NCBI GenBank assembly: GCA_036852015.1
Contig: JAANDG010000702.1
Span: 1-64,000 of the forward strand
DNA: 64,000 nucleotides
Direction of reading: 5' to 3'
Origin: Pelodera strongyloides
Taxonomy: Eukaryota > Nematoda > Chromadorea > Rhabditida > Rhabditidae
Shown: positions 35,284 through 47,286 of the stretch, one piece after another
Numbering within the stretch: position 1 is the first letter of the stretch
Layout of the letters: every line of letters begins with the position of its first letter
Made by a program: the position numbers and the translations under genes
Notes under the pieces: model-generated
Seen by the model: only the letters and a program-made list of their open reading frames with translations
What the model was told of the DNA's origin: nothing
The model's database searches: none

Positions 35284-37263
35284 GGTAGCAAGATTAGGAA
35301 AACCTTATCCCCCCCAATACAGCCGCAAGGTGCAGTTGTCTTCAACTACCAAATCCACACGATCCGTGCTGACACTAGTCTTAGGATTGGACGCATGGGT
35401 TCGTGGACGCGATCTCATTGGTAGTCAGTTGTTCAGCATAGCAACCAACAATAGTGACTGGCAACACGTCATGTCTCCAATTCAGCATACCTTCTTTTGT
35501 AGTTGACTAACGTCGGAAATTGGGTTTACAATCGATGCGAAATGTGAAGCTAAGTTCTTGGCTTTGTGCTCACCATGCGCAGTAGAACACAGTATCTGGA
35601 AGCATCACCGAGGTGGATTATGCCAGACACCACAGTATGGTGTACGATACCCCAATTAGTTCATTACAAAGACCAATAGAGGCTGCTTCGATTGTCTGTC
35701 TCGAAGCCGTTGCGGATTCGAAGTTCTCCACGTAGTCTACCTCGTCCAGTGCTCTCCACGCTACGTTTCCTCCCGCGCCATCTTCCCGTGCCACCAGCTG
35801 CCTTGTCGCTCTGTCCTTCACCGCTCCGCCTCATCTGCTCTCTCCATCTTAGGCACCACCACGCTCCATGGGTTCTTCTTTCTCCGACAGTTAGTAATCG
35901 ATATATCATCATAGGCAGAACAACCAATGCACTCCCAGCACTACATGTTCACCAGTACATCTACACATTCCCTAGTCGCCTTTCAACAACTCTTGCGCCA
36001 ATACTTACCTGTGATACGGTAAAGCGTGATGTGGAGACGTTTATCATGCTCGTTATTATGTGAGAAACACATTCTACCGAAGGCAACCGAATCAAAACGA
36101 GGAATATATGCTTAACTTTGTGCAAAAACGTGAGAACTAAGTGTCATCAATAATAAGGCGCCGAGCACAATTGCTCACTCTCGCTTTATCCGATTTCTTT
36201 AGCAACCCCTTGAATCACCAATTTGCGGATAAATGCGCAATCGTCGCAGATGTAAATGCCGAAGAGAGGCGCCTGGTTGGTGAGCCGCACTGAGCCCCTC
36301 ACTTTAGACCAGGTACTGGGCGACGGCTGTCGTTACTCACCGGTGTCTGCATATGCAATGCATTCCCTGGACCAATCCCAGCCGACAAAGTCTTAGTATT
36401 GGTGGTACTTAGTTCTCATGTTTTTGCACAATGGTAAGCATATATTCCTAGTTTTGATTCGGTTGCCTTCGGTGGAATATGTTTCTCGCATGGCAGCGAG
36501 CACGGTAACATTTCCACACCACGTTTTTCCTTATCTCAAGTAAGTAATAGCTCAAGAAGTTGCTGAAGGACGTCTAGAGAATGTGTAGATGTACTGGTGA
36601 ACATGTAGTGCTGTGAGTGCATTGGTTGTTCTGCCTATGGTGATATATCGATTACTAACTGTCGAATAAAGGAGAACACATGGAGAGTGGTGAGGCCCAA
36701 GACGGAGAGAGCAGATGAGGCGGAGCGGTGAAGGGCAGAACTACAAGGAAGCTGGTGGCACGGAAAGATGGCGCGGGAGGAAACGTAGCGTGAAGAGCAC
36801 TGGACGAGGTAGACTACGTGGAGAACTTCGAATCCGGAACGGCTTCGAGACAGGCAATCGAAGCAGCCTCTACTGGTCTTTGTAATGAACTAGTTCGGGT
36901 GTCGTACACCTTACTGTTGTGTCTGGCATAATCCACCTCGGTGATGCTTCCTGATACTGTGTTCTACTGCGCATGGTGAGCACACAGCCAACAACTTAGC
37001 TTCACAATTCGCATCGATTGTAAGCCCAATTTCCGACGTTAGTCAACTACAGAAGAGGGTACGCTGAATTGGAAACATGACGTGCTGCCAGTCACTATTG
37101 TTGATTGCTATGCTGAACAACTGACCACCAATGAGATCGCGTCCACGAACACATGAGTCCAATCCTAAGACAAGTGTCAGCATGGATCGTGTGGATTTGG
37201 TAGTTAAGACAACTGCACCTTGTGACTGTACTGGGCTGATAAGGTTCTCCCAATCAGGTTACC
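35284..37263. mobile_element. 2-kb foldback element, copy A
   Basis: Outer ends GGTA...ATTAGGAAAACCTTATC (left) and GATAAGGTTCTCCCAATC...TACC (right). The inverted arms run roughly 0.75-0.8 kb each (35284 to about 36055; about 36490 to 37263). The single-copy centre at 36230-36400 is shared almost base for base with copies B and C. The DNA flanking the left end also matches that of copy B, so the insertion predates the duplication of the host unit. No transposase is seen. Confidence 0.8.
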
Positions 37264-37327
37264 AATAAATGATTGCCATTGTAGCCGTGTCATAATAATA
37301 TTTTATGTTAATTGGTCACTTTTGCAG

Positions 37328-39860
37328 CTTCTTCCGCGGCGCATAAACCTTGTTTGTCTACTTCTGCAATGGTTAATGGTGGTCCACAGTCCACCTCTCC
37401 AATTTGGACAAGATCGTCACAAACGGTGCTGGGGAAGGTACGAGTCTCATCAACTGCTTACTTTACAATTTTGTTGTCAGTATACGCGATTCGAGTGTGT
37501 TGCTACCTACTATACACTAATGTTTTGACCAGGTTTTGGCTATTACACTAATGTTTAGACCAGGGCTTGGCTATTTTTCTGAAAAATGATCCATGGCTAC
37601 ACCCTATAATTATTTACATTTTTATCTTAATTGCGTACACTTATTTTCACTTCTCTTTTAATTATACATTTTTTAGTACGGATCCACAAAGAACTTCGAA
37701 TCGGCTCTCGAACTGTGTGCGCGACCTTCTTCACGTCATTGGTTGCCGTTGCATCCGGTTGCGGTCGCCGTCGCGGTCGTTAATAACTCCGTGCCGGGAC
37801 AAGACGCTCTGCGTGAGTGCGTTTCACATTTTTGGGAAGTTATGCAGAGAATAGTTGTGATTGTATAATTTTCTTCACATTCTTTAACTTGTATATGGCT
37901 TTCGGATGAAGTAAACAATGACTCCTACATATCTGACAAGAAAAGTGTAGGATATTGTTATGTGATTAACGGCTTTACAGACACACTGTTTCGATGAATC
38001 GCCCGCTGCTCCCCCACTTCCACGAAGAGGACATGGGAGAAGCAGATGGAGAACCACGAGATCACATCTCCACCCCCACGTCAACGAGCTGAATTTGGGT
38101 CCTCGAAACTGTGCGAAATATACGGTATGAAGTGTAAACCGCTGCGCTGTATCGTATTCTTTGTAAAGTTCTTTTGATTTGCTAGTGTATGATATTAAGT
38201 TACTTAAATGCTTACTCTTTTTTCCAATACCAATTGATTTAGTCACCGACGACACATATGGACTTCATTCGTAGCGGTTTCTGCTCTACGGCTGAATGAA
38301 ACTTGTGCTCACATCGTTGACATTGACATCAACGTGGACCCCGTTGCTCTCCCCTGGGATGCACGTGATAAAGTGGGTTTGCTTTTCATTGTTAAAGTGT
38401 TAGACGACTTTAGTAGTCTAGAAATTTAGTTTCGTTTCAAGGAATCTTGCACTAGGAAAATTACAATCTTTTTCAAATTGCATCGTATTTAAACCAATCA
38501 ATGATCTTACAGTATCTTATATTAATCATATTACAGTATCCAAAATTAGTAATTGCAGTAACCAAGCTGTTTGGCTCGACGGCGCAGCAAAAATTGTGTT
38601 GGTTTTCTATCTACAACGTAGTCTACGTTGTCGAGGTCATGGAGGTCAAGGACCGAGCACTTCGCTGGAAAGGATTATCAAGGGTAAGTTCTCCAACGGC
38701 GTGCGCAGTATATTGTATTTTGTATTCCACAAATTTTGTTGCTTTGTCTATAGCCTATGCTAAGCACTTTTCTCGTCTGCTGCATAAGTGGGAAGCTACC
38801 TACTTTTAAGTTGCCGTGCTTTTAGAATAAATTGTTTCTTTTTAGAATCGTCTGTATCCTGATGGATGTTACTGAAATGGGCACTCGCATCCTCCTGGTT
38901 TCCTGACTGTAAGCAGTGGTGCCCTCGTCGTTGCGGTCAACTTGGAGCGCTTCAGTCCCTTCACGCTCCATGTATGGTTAGCATTCTCCTAATACGACTA
39001 GTAACACTCTCTCACTTTCTCCTTCTGGAATGCTGAGCGTAAAGCATAGACTATTCGCAAGATCATTACTAAGAACTTAATAGGGTTGCGGTTTGGCAGC
39101 TGCAATTTTTAGTCCTCTATTAATAGGGTTAAAGGGAGAGGCCCATGAGAATAAAGTTTTCCTCAATTTATTTGTAAAGAATGTCCGGAATTTCAGAATT
39201 ATTACCGTGAAAACCGTATTGCTTGAAGCCTAGAACACACAGAGTTATTCCCCGGCAAACAGTTCGGCCAGGTACCGTAGTCAGAATCAATTTTCTAGCT
39301 TTTAGAGCATTCTTGTATTGCAAACGTCTCTTTATAGTTGTAGGAATGATATTTATTCGTTTGGCCATTCTTATATAGAGAAAGAATGCAAATGAGCGCA
39401 TATAAACCGTAAAAACGAATTTTGACGTTGCTGACTACGGTACCTAGCCGAACTGTTTGCCGGGGGAATAACTCTGCGAGTTTGAGGCTTCACGCAATGC
39501 GGTTTTCACAGTAATAATTCTGAAATTCCGGACATTCTTTACAAATAAATTGAGGAAAACTTTATTCTCAATTCTCATGGGTCTCTCCCTTTAAGGTTTG
39601 GTAGCTATAATCTTCTCGTAGTTTTAGAATTTTTTAGTCCTCTAATTTTTGATTCGGAAGTGCACTCAATTCTCCAGTTAAGGCTGACGAAAGCTCTAAG
39701 CGACATTAAACACACGCCATTTCAAAATTTATCTTTCAGATCACGCCGAGGAAGCCTACCAAGAGTACATCAGTTGTTCGATCGCCGCTTTGACTGACCC
39801 AAAATTCGGCAACAATATCCATGACACCTCCCTTTTGATTCGACAGGATACCCGCATCGC
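37328..39860 (+). pseudogene. unrecognised multi-exon gene, copy A (decayed)
   Basis: Exon-like blocks with splice sites, each matched in copy B or C: 37328-37437, 37677-37812, from 37981 (MNRPLLPHFHEEDMGEADGE), one ending at 38372 (DIDINVDPVALPWDARDK), one ending at 38693 (WFSIYNVVYVVEVMEV), 38846-38976 (LYPDG ... ALVVAVNLERFSPFTL), 39740-39860 (HAEEAYQEYISCSIAAL). Several blocks contain in-frame stops (for example after LYPDGCY), so this copy is probably dead. No terminal exon like that at 45426 is present. No family recognised. Blocks were identified by comparing the copies with one another. Confidence 0.45.
39129..39594. mobile_element. long-TIR MITE, TTAA target, near-identical arms
   Basis: TTAA at both ends; starts TTAAAGGGAGAGGCCCATGA and ends with the complement. 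The arms are about 170-180 bp with very few differences and enclose a centre of about 110 bp. Inserted in copy A between its last two blocks. No coding capacity. Confidence 0.88.
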
Positions 39861-40365
39861 GTGAGTATCTTCAACAGTTTTTTTGTGCACGCCACTATCT
39901 TTGCTGCGCACGCCTGAGCACATCCAAGTTTATGACGTGTGCAACGCAAAATTTATCTGTCTGTTTACGTTTGGTGTGTTTCTAGAGCATTGAACAGGTC
40001 ATTTGCCTTTCCGTGCTCGAGAATATGCAAGAAACTAGTAAAACTCGGAATGTTCGTGTCGTTTTTTCCATTTTTGAGCATCCTGCACATGACTTGTGCG
40101 TGTTTGTTTATGCGTACCTGGTTTTTGATTTGATATTTTTCTTTACTGCATTTCTCACAATTACTTTTTGTAATAAATGTAATCACTTTCAGTGCTTGAG
40201 TTGAAAGGATGCTTACATAATGAAGAATTGAAGAAATTGAAAAGAGGAGGCGCAGAGCCGATGCTCATCCCGGGGGTACAACTATAGGAATTGGATCCTG
40301 CACTTCAACACTAGAAAGCTAAGTTTTTCTTGTATGTATATTTCGTAGGTTAGTCCTGAAACCTC

Positions 40366-42359
40366 GGTAACCGATTGGGAGAACCTTATCGCCCCAGTGC
40401 AGCCGCAAGGTGAAGTTTTCCTCAACTACCGAATCCACACGATCCATGCTGACACTAGTCTTAGGATTGGACTCATGTGTTCGTGGACGCGATCTCATGG
40501 GTGGTCACTTGTTTAGCCTAGAACACAGAGTAGTGACTGGCATCACTTCCAGTTTCCAATTCAGCATCCCTCCCCTCCTCTGTAGTTGACTATCGTCGAA
40601 ATTGGGTTTGCAGACAATGCGAAATGTTAAGCTAACTTCTTGGCTCTGTACTCCCATGCGCAGAAGAGCACAGTGTGTGAATCTTCCGAAAGTGTCACGT
40701 AGGTGTATTATGCCGGGCGCCACAGTAAGTTGTAAGGCGCGCCAATTACTTCATTGCAAATGCGAGTGAAGTCTTCTTCGATTGTCTGTCTTGAAGCTGT
40801 TCCGGATTCGAAGTTCTCCATGTAGTCTACCTCATGCAGTGATCTTCACGATACGCTCCCTTCCGCTCCATCTTCCCGTGTCACCAGCTTCTTTGTAGTT
40901 CTGTCCCTTTCCGCTCCGTCTCAGCTGCACTCTCCGTCTTGGGACTCGCCACTCTCCATGTGTTCTCCTTTCTTCGATAATTAGTAATCAATAAATCATC
41001 ATGGGCAGAACAACCAATGCACTCCCAGCACTACGTGTTCACCAGTCCATCTACACAGTCCCTAGACGTCTTTCAGCAACTCTTGCGCCGGTACTTACCT
41101 GGGATACGGCAAAGCGTGCTGTGAAGACGTTATCATGCTCGTTGTCATGTGAGAAACACATTCTACCGAAGGCAACCGAATCAAAACGAGGAATATATGC
41201 TTGACTTTGTGCAAAACAAGAGACCTAAGTGGTATCAATAATAAGGCGCCGAGCATACTTGCTCACTCTCGCTTTGACCGATTTCTTTATCAACCCCTTG
41301 AATCACCAATATGCGGATAAATGCGCAATCGTCGCAGATGTAAATGCCGAAGGGAGGCGCCTGGTTGGTGAGCCGCACAGAGCCCCTCACTTTAGACCAG
41401 GTACTGGGCGACGGCTGTCGTTACTCACCGGTGTCTGCATGTGTAATGCATTCCCTGGACCAATCCCAGCCGACAAAGTCTTAGTATTGGTGCTACTTAG
41501 TTCTCATGTTTTGCATAAAGTTAAGCATATATTCCTCGTTTTCATTCGGTTGTCTTCGATGGAATGTTTTTTTCGCATGGCATCCAGCAAGGTAACATTT
41601 CCACACCGCGTTTTACCTTATCTCAAGTAAGTACTGGCTCAAGAAGTTGCTGAAAGACGTCTTGGAAATGTGTAGATGTGCTGGTGAACATGTACTGCTG
41701 GGAGTGCATTGGTTGTTCTACCTATGATGATATATCGATTACTAACTGTCGAATAAAGGAGAACACATGGAGATTGGTGGGGCCCAAGATGGAGAGTGTA
41801 GCTGAGACGGAGCGGTGAGGGACAGAACTACAAAGAAGCTGGTGACACGGGAAGATGGAGCGGAAGAGAGCGTATCGTGAAGATCACTGCATGAGGTAGA
41901 CTACATGGAGAACTTCGAATCCGGAACAGCTTCGAGACAGGCAATCGAAGAAGACTTCACTCGCATTTGCAATGAACTAATTGGCGTGCTTTACACCTTA
42001 TTGTGGTGTCTGGCATAATGCACCCACGTGCTACTTTCGGAAGATTCACATTCTGTGCGTTTCTGCGCATGGGGAGTACAGAGCCAAGAAGTTAGCTTAA
42101 TATTTCGCATTGTCTGCAAACCCAATTTCCGACGATAGTCAACTACGGAGGAGATGTTGCTGGATTGGCAACTGGAAGTGATGCCAGTCACTACTCTGTG
42201 TTCTATGCTAAACAAGTGACTACCCATGAGATCGCGTGCACGAACACCTGAGTCCAATCCTAAGACTAGTGTCAGCATGGATCGTGTGGATTTGGTAGTT
42301 GAGGACAACTTCACCTTAAGGCTGTACTGGGGTGATAAGGTTCTCCCAATCGGATTACA
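40366..42359. mobile_element. 2-kb foldback element, copy B
   Basis: Ends GGTAACCGATTGGGAGAACC and, at the right, GGTTCTCCCAATCGGATTAC. The arms look about 85-90% identical to those of copy A. The central segment at 41326-41490 is nearly invariant relative to A and C. An open frame through the core (RRLVGEPHRAPHFRPGTGRR) has a stop in copy A. Confidence 0.82.
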
Positions 42360-43927
42360 AATTGATGATTGTCATTGTAGCAGTGTTGTCATATTAATAT
42401 TTTATGTTAATTGATCACTTGCAGCTTCTTCCGCGGCGCCCCAACTTTGTTTGTCTCCTTCTATGATGGTCTTCATCTACAGTTAACTGTGGACCAACCA
42501 CAGTCCACATCTTCAATGAGGAGAATATCGTCAGGAACGGTGCTTGTGAAGGTATGCGAGTCGGGCCAAGTATGTTACTACCTACTATACATTATGCTTT
42601 GACTAGGTTTTGGCTTTTTTTTTTTGAAAACGGATATTCATGGCTACGTCCTGTAATTATCTTAATTTCGTTCGTTTATTTTTACTTCGCTTTTAATTAT
42701 ACATATTCTAGTAGACGACCTCCTTCACGTCATTGGTTGCTGTTACATCCCGTTGCGGTCGCCGTCGCGGTCGCGGACGCCGTGTGTGCGTATCAAGGAC
42801 GCTCTGCCTGGAGTGACGTGGTTAGTGCATTTCACATTTTAGGAAGTTATGCGTAATAGAATTGTAATTATAAGTAGAATTGTGTTTGTATTTTTTTACA
42901 AACTTGTATCCATATATGTATGAAAGGCTTTCGAGTGAAGTGAGCAATGACGTCTACATATCTGCCAAGAAACGTGTAGGATACTGTTTTGTAGTATTGA
43001 TTAACGATTTTACAGGCACTCCGGTTCGATGAATCGCCCGCTGCTCCCCCACTTCCACGAAGAGGACATGGGAGAAGCAGATGGAGAGCCACGAGAACAC
43101 ATCATCCACGTCAACTAGCTGAATTTGGAACCTCGGAACTGTGCGAAATATACGGCATGAAGGTGAAGTATGAACCGCTTCTCTGTATCGTATTCTATGT
43201 AAAGTTATCTTGATTTGCTAGTGTATGATATTAAGTTACTTGCTTGTTAGGCAGTTTGCTCAAAGGCTATTACTTTTTTTTTTTTTACCAATTCTAATTG
43301 TTTCTGTCATTGACGCCTTTTAGTTCAATATGCACTTTTTTTAGCCTTCGTTCGTAAAGTTTTCTTCTCTCCGGTATTAATCATATTACAGTATCCAAAA
43401 TTAATCATTACCGTATCCAAGTTTAATCATCACAGAATGCAAATTTAATCATTACAGTATCCAGTATCCAAGCTGTCTGACTCGCCGGCGCCGCCAAGAT
43501 TGAACTGTTGGTATTTTGCCTGCAAAGTTGACTACGTCGTCGATAAGGGCCAAGGGCGAGATCATGGAGGTCAATGCTCTGACGGACTCCGCCAATATTC
43601 TAAACAGTAGGTAATGTGCACTACTCTTTTGTTTTGTCTACATCAAGAGCATTTCACGGTCACGAGTAGGTTCCACAATTACCTTTACATTACATTTTGA
43701 ATTAATTGTGGATTTTCAGCCTCGTCTGTACCCTGGTGGGAGACGACTCCCACCTCCCTCCTCGTCTCCTATACAATGATGTCCTCGTTGTTGCTATCAC
43801 TGCGGACCGGTTCAATTCCCTTCACAGACTATGGTTAGTGTTCATCTACTAGGTCTAGTAACAAAGTAACAACAAAGGTCGGAAGTTTGATGCCACTGCG
43901 GAGCTTAACTCGAATGCGAATGTTAAT

Positions 43928-44000
43928 TGGTGGTGGGTGCCGGTAGCGTAATGGTAAACGCATTGGTTAGCCGAAGATGTGGGTTCGAACAAATCCCCAA
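43928..44000 (+). other. tRNA-like sequence with pol III A and B boxes (pseudogene or SINE head)
   Basis: TAGCGTAATGG at 43944 fits the A-box consensus and GGTTCGAA at 43982 fits the start of a B box, about 30 bp apart as in tRNAs. The D-arm pairs (GCGT/ACGC). The anticodon stem pairs poorly, and four extra bases (CAAA) interrupt the T-arm side before TCCCC, so a working tRNA is unlikely. Confidence 0.5.
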
Positions 44001-44354
44001 TTTTTAATTTGCAATCTAAATTCATAAAAGGTCGGAGGGCTATTTACAAGCACACAAACGTTGGAAGCTGCAACCCTCATCCTAGTTCTAGAATCTTTCT
44101 CCTCTGAATCTTTTTGATTAGGAAGTGCACTCAGTTCCACAATTGAGGTTCATGAAAGTTCTAAGTAAGAAATGTGTTTCTAAACTTATCTTTCAGATCG
44201 TGACGAGGATAACTACCAGCCGTACTGCCGTACCTTGGTTAGTGAAGAGCCGCTGTGACTCTGTGACTGGCACACAATACGTCAACAATATCATCCAGGA
44301 CTTCCTGTTCGATTCGACAGGATACCCGCATAGATGTACCACGTGAGTTTCGTC

Positions 44355-45370
44355 ATCAGCTTTTTGCACACGCCTCTCTTTCTTTTCTGCACACGCCTGT
44401 GCACATCTGTATAGGGTTCCTTTTGGTCAGATTTGTAAAGATCTTAGTATTTGCTGCGTATGCCTCCTCTTTGCTTTGTGCCCTTGCTGCGCACGGCTCT
44501 GTCTTTGCTATACACGCCTCTATATTTACTGCGCACACACCTATACTTTCTATCTTTGCTGCGCACACACCTATACTTTCTATTTTTGCTGCGCACACAC
44601 CTATACTTTCTATCTTTGCTGCGCACACACCTATACTTTCTATCTTTGCTGCGCACACACCTATACTTTCTATATTTGCTGCGCACACACCTATACTTTC
44701 TATCTTTGCTGCGCACACATTTTTGTTTACTGCGCAGTCTTTGATGTGCGTACCTCTTTCTCTGTTTCGCACGCCTCTTTCCTTTCTCTCTTTCATTTTT
44801 TGCAGTACACACCTCTTCTTTTCTGCGCACACATGTTTCCTCACCCTCTTTGCTGCGCACATCTCTTTTTTGATGACGCCTCTCCTTTTCTGCGCACGCC
44901 TCTTTCCTATCTGTGCACGCCCATTTCCTTTTTCTGTTTGTTGCGCAAACTTCCTTTTATTGTCGTATACACCTCTTGTTTTCTCCGCACGCCTATTTCC
45001 TTTCTGTCTTTGCCGCGCACGCCTCTTGCCTTTCTCTCTTTACTGCGCACACCCATTTCCTGTCTCTCTTTGCGCACGCCTTTTAGCTTTAACATTTGCG
45101 CACACCTCTTTCCTGTCTCTCTTTGCGCACGCCTTTTAGCTTTAACATTTGCGCACACCTCTTTCCTTTAACATTAGAAAGGCGCACTCTTTTTTTGCTT
45201 TTCTGCGCGCATCTCTTCTTTCCTTGCCGCTCACATATCTTTGTTGCGCAGACATCTGTCACTGTTTCATTGATGCGCATACATCTGCATATGCTGCGCA
45301 CACCTCGTTTCTGTCTGTACTTCCCTTTCCTCTAGACCTAGACTACGCACAAATGTTTCTTTCTTGCCCA
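44355..45370. repeat. degenerate CTGCGCACACC minisatellite
   Basis: About 1 kb of pyrimidine-rich DNA in which a CTGCGCAC(A)C motif recurs every 30-45 bp. It contains the regular 30-bp array listed separately. Open frames of up to 246 codons on both strands result from the repeat and are not genes. Confidence 0.8.
44521..44730. repeat. 30-bp tandem repeat, about seven copies
   Basis: Perfect 30-bp period (GCGCACACACCTATACTTTC plus TATCTTTGCT) starting at 44521, 44551, 44581, 44611, 44641, 44671 and 44701 (partial). Neighbouring units differ at zero to two positions. Confidence 0.93.
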
Positions 45371-45699
45371 CACCTAATATAGAATTTTAGCACTCCTCTG
45401 CCTTCCCACAACGCCCTCCTCCTAGGACTTCGACGTTCGCACTTGTAATGTCGTGAAGGCCAACACACACATCAAAGGTGCGGATCGTCTCAACAAGAAA
45501 AATCGTCGTTATTCATTAATTGGCCATGATACTGATTTTCTGTGATACGTAGATATTCAAAGATTCGCTCCCCCTCCATCAAAATAAATATTAAATTGGA
45601 GGGGGTGGACATTGTTGTAGTGCAAAATTTCCAAATCCGTGCGTAGCGAACTTTACACGTAATGTCATACTGTATTTCGTTTACTGTAACCGTATATCA

Positions 45700-46830
45700 T
45701 TCCTGTTAGAGGTCCGTATTTCGTACTTGTTACAGCTCTGTATTTGTACCTTTTACAGGATTGTATTTCGTTCCTATTACAGGACAGTATGTTGTTAGGG
45801 GTTTTTCGTACATGTTGCAGGTCCGTGTTTGTACCTTTACTGTATCTCGTGTGTTACATGACCGTGCTTCGATCACGTTACAGTTCCGTATTTCGTACTT
45901 TTCACAGGCGTATTTGGCTCCTTTCACGGATCGCATTTTGCTCCTGTTACAGGGTCGCATACCGTCCCTGTTACAGGACCGCATAGCGTTCCTGCGCGCA
46001 CCGTTCCTGCTGCAGGACCGTTCCTGTTACAGGATCGCATACCGTTCCTGTTACAGGATCGCATACCGTTCCTGTTACAGGATCGCATACCGTTCCTGCT
46101 GCGGGATCGCATTCCGTCCCCATTACAGGACCGCATGGCGATCCTGCGCGCACCGCTCCTATTACAGGGCCGCATACCGTTCCTGTGACAGGGCCGTGTT
46201 CCGTTCCTGTTCCAGGACCGTCGCATACCGTACATGTTACAGGATCGCATACCGTCCCTGTTACAGGACCGCATAGCGTTCCCGCTGGCACCGTTCCTGC
46301 TGCAGGACCGTTCCTGTTACAGGATCGCACACCGTTCCTGTTACAGGATCGCATACCGTTCCTGCTGCGGGATCGCATTCCGTCCCCATTACAGGACCGC
46401 ATGGCGATCCTGCGCGCACCGCTCCTATTACAGGGCCGCATACCGTTCCTGTGACAGGGCCGTGTTCCGTTCCTGTTCCAGGACCGTCGCATACCGTACA
46501 TGTTACAGGATCGCATACCGTCCCTGTTACAGGACCGCATAGCGTTCCCGCTGGCACCGTTCCTGCTGCAGGACCGTTCCTGTTACAGGATCGCACACCG
46601 TTCCTGTTACAGGATCGCATACCGTTCCTGCTGCGGGATCGCATTCCGTCCCCATTACAGGACCGCATGGCGATCCTGCGCGCACCGCTCCTGTTACAGG
46701 GCCGCATACCGTTCCTGTGACAGGGCCGTGTTCCGTTCCTGTTCCAGGACCGTGTTCCGTTCCTGTTCCAGGGCCGTGTTCCGTTCCTGTTCCAGGACCG
46801 TATTAAGTTCCTGTTACAGGACCGTCCGTA
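45700..46830. repeat. 24-bp satellite with 266-bp higher-order repeat
   Basis: The basic unit is about 21-24 bp, GTTCCTGTTACAGGATCGCA and variants. From about 45960 a block of 266 bp recurs: the marker GCATGGCGATCC is at 46133, 46399 and 46665. It lies between the converging 3' ends of copies B and C. Confidence 0.9.
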
Positions 46831-47286
46831 GCACGCCCGTGACATTAGAGGACCGCACCCGTCCTAATTATTGCAGTCCGTCGTTCCTAACTGTAAGAAT
46901 TCCGATTTCAACTTCCGTACGGTAAATATATCGTAATAGCATAAAGCTAATGGAATACTTATGTGGATAACATGGATGATACTGCGATAACATGGATGCT
47001 TTACTCTCTATACGTTGTGCATCCCTTATAGAGAGTGTTAATAAATACTCTCCATAAGCGATACACAACGTGGCCCAAGTTCAACGTAAAACAGGCTCCA
47101 TATGTTATGCTCCTCAAAGTTTCAGAGCTGTAAAGCGTACCCGCTCCGTAGCCCAACAATAGTAATACAACACTTAGACGCACGAATAACACATCGCCAC
47201 GCCCCCTCCAATGTGTGAACATTTATTACGTGGAGGGGGATGGGGAAATTTAAAATAGCCACATGCAATACACAAGATTCGTGAAA

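Larger units (their letters stand above)
42425..45545 (+). pseudogene. unrecognised multi-exon gene, copy B, with terminal exon
   Basis: Blocks matching copy A: 42425-42551, from 42712, from 43020 (again MNRPLLPHFHEEDMGEADGE, stop shortly after), one about 43490-43610 (WYFACKVDYVVDKG), 43720-43833 (NDVLVVAITADRFNSLHRLW), 44197-44342. The terminal exon 45426-45545 begins after CTCCTAG and encodes 39 residues, including IKGADRLNKKNRRYSLIGHD, before TGA. It resembles the minus-strand terminal exon at 47287-47415 (DGSNRQLNKKIHFYDFLS). No block corresponding to the VDPVAL exon of copy A was found and phases do not join throughout, so it is probably broken. Confidence 0.45.

Noticed and set aside
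41229..41630. 133-codon ORF through the core of foldback copy B
   Set aside because: Copy A has a stop in the most conserved part; conservation there is better explained by DNA or RNA constraint.
44399..45139. 246-codon plus-strand ORF, with long ORFs opposite
   Set aside because: It arises from the 30-bp repeat and the degenerate CTGCGCAC array; several frames on both strands are open at once, and no splice or start context supports a gene.
45971..46845. ORFs of 189-194 codons on minus and 141-171 codons on plus
   Set aside because: Pure products of the 24-bp/266-bp satellite; composition and multi-frame openness show no coding selection.
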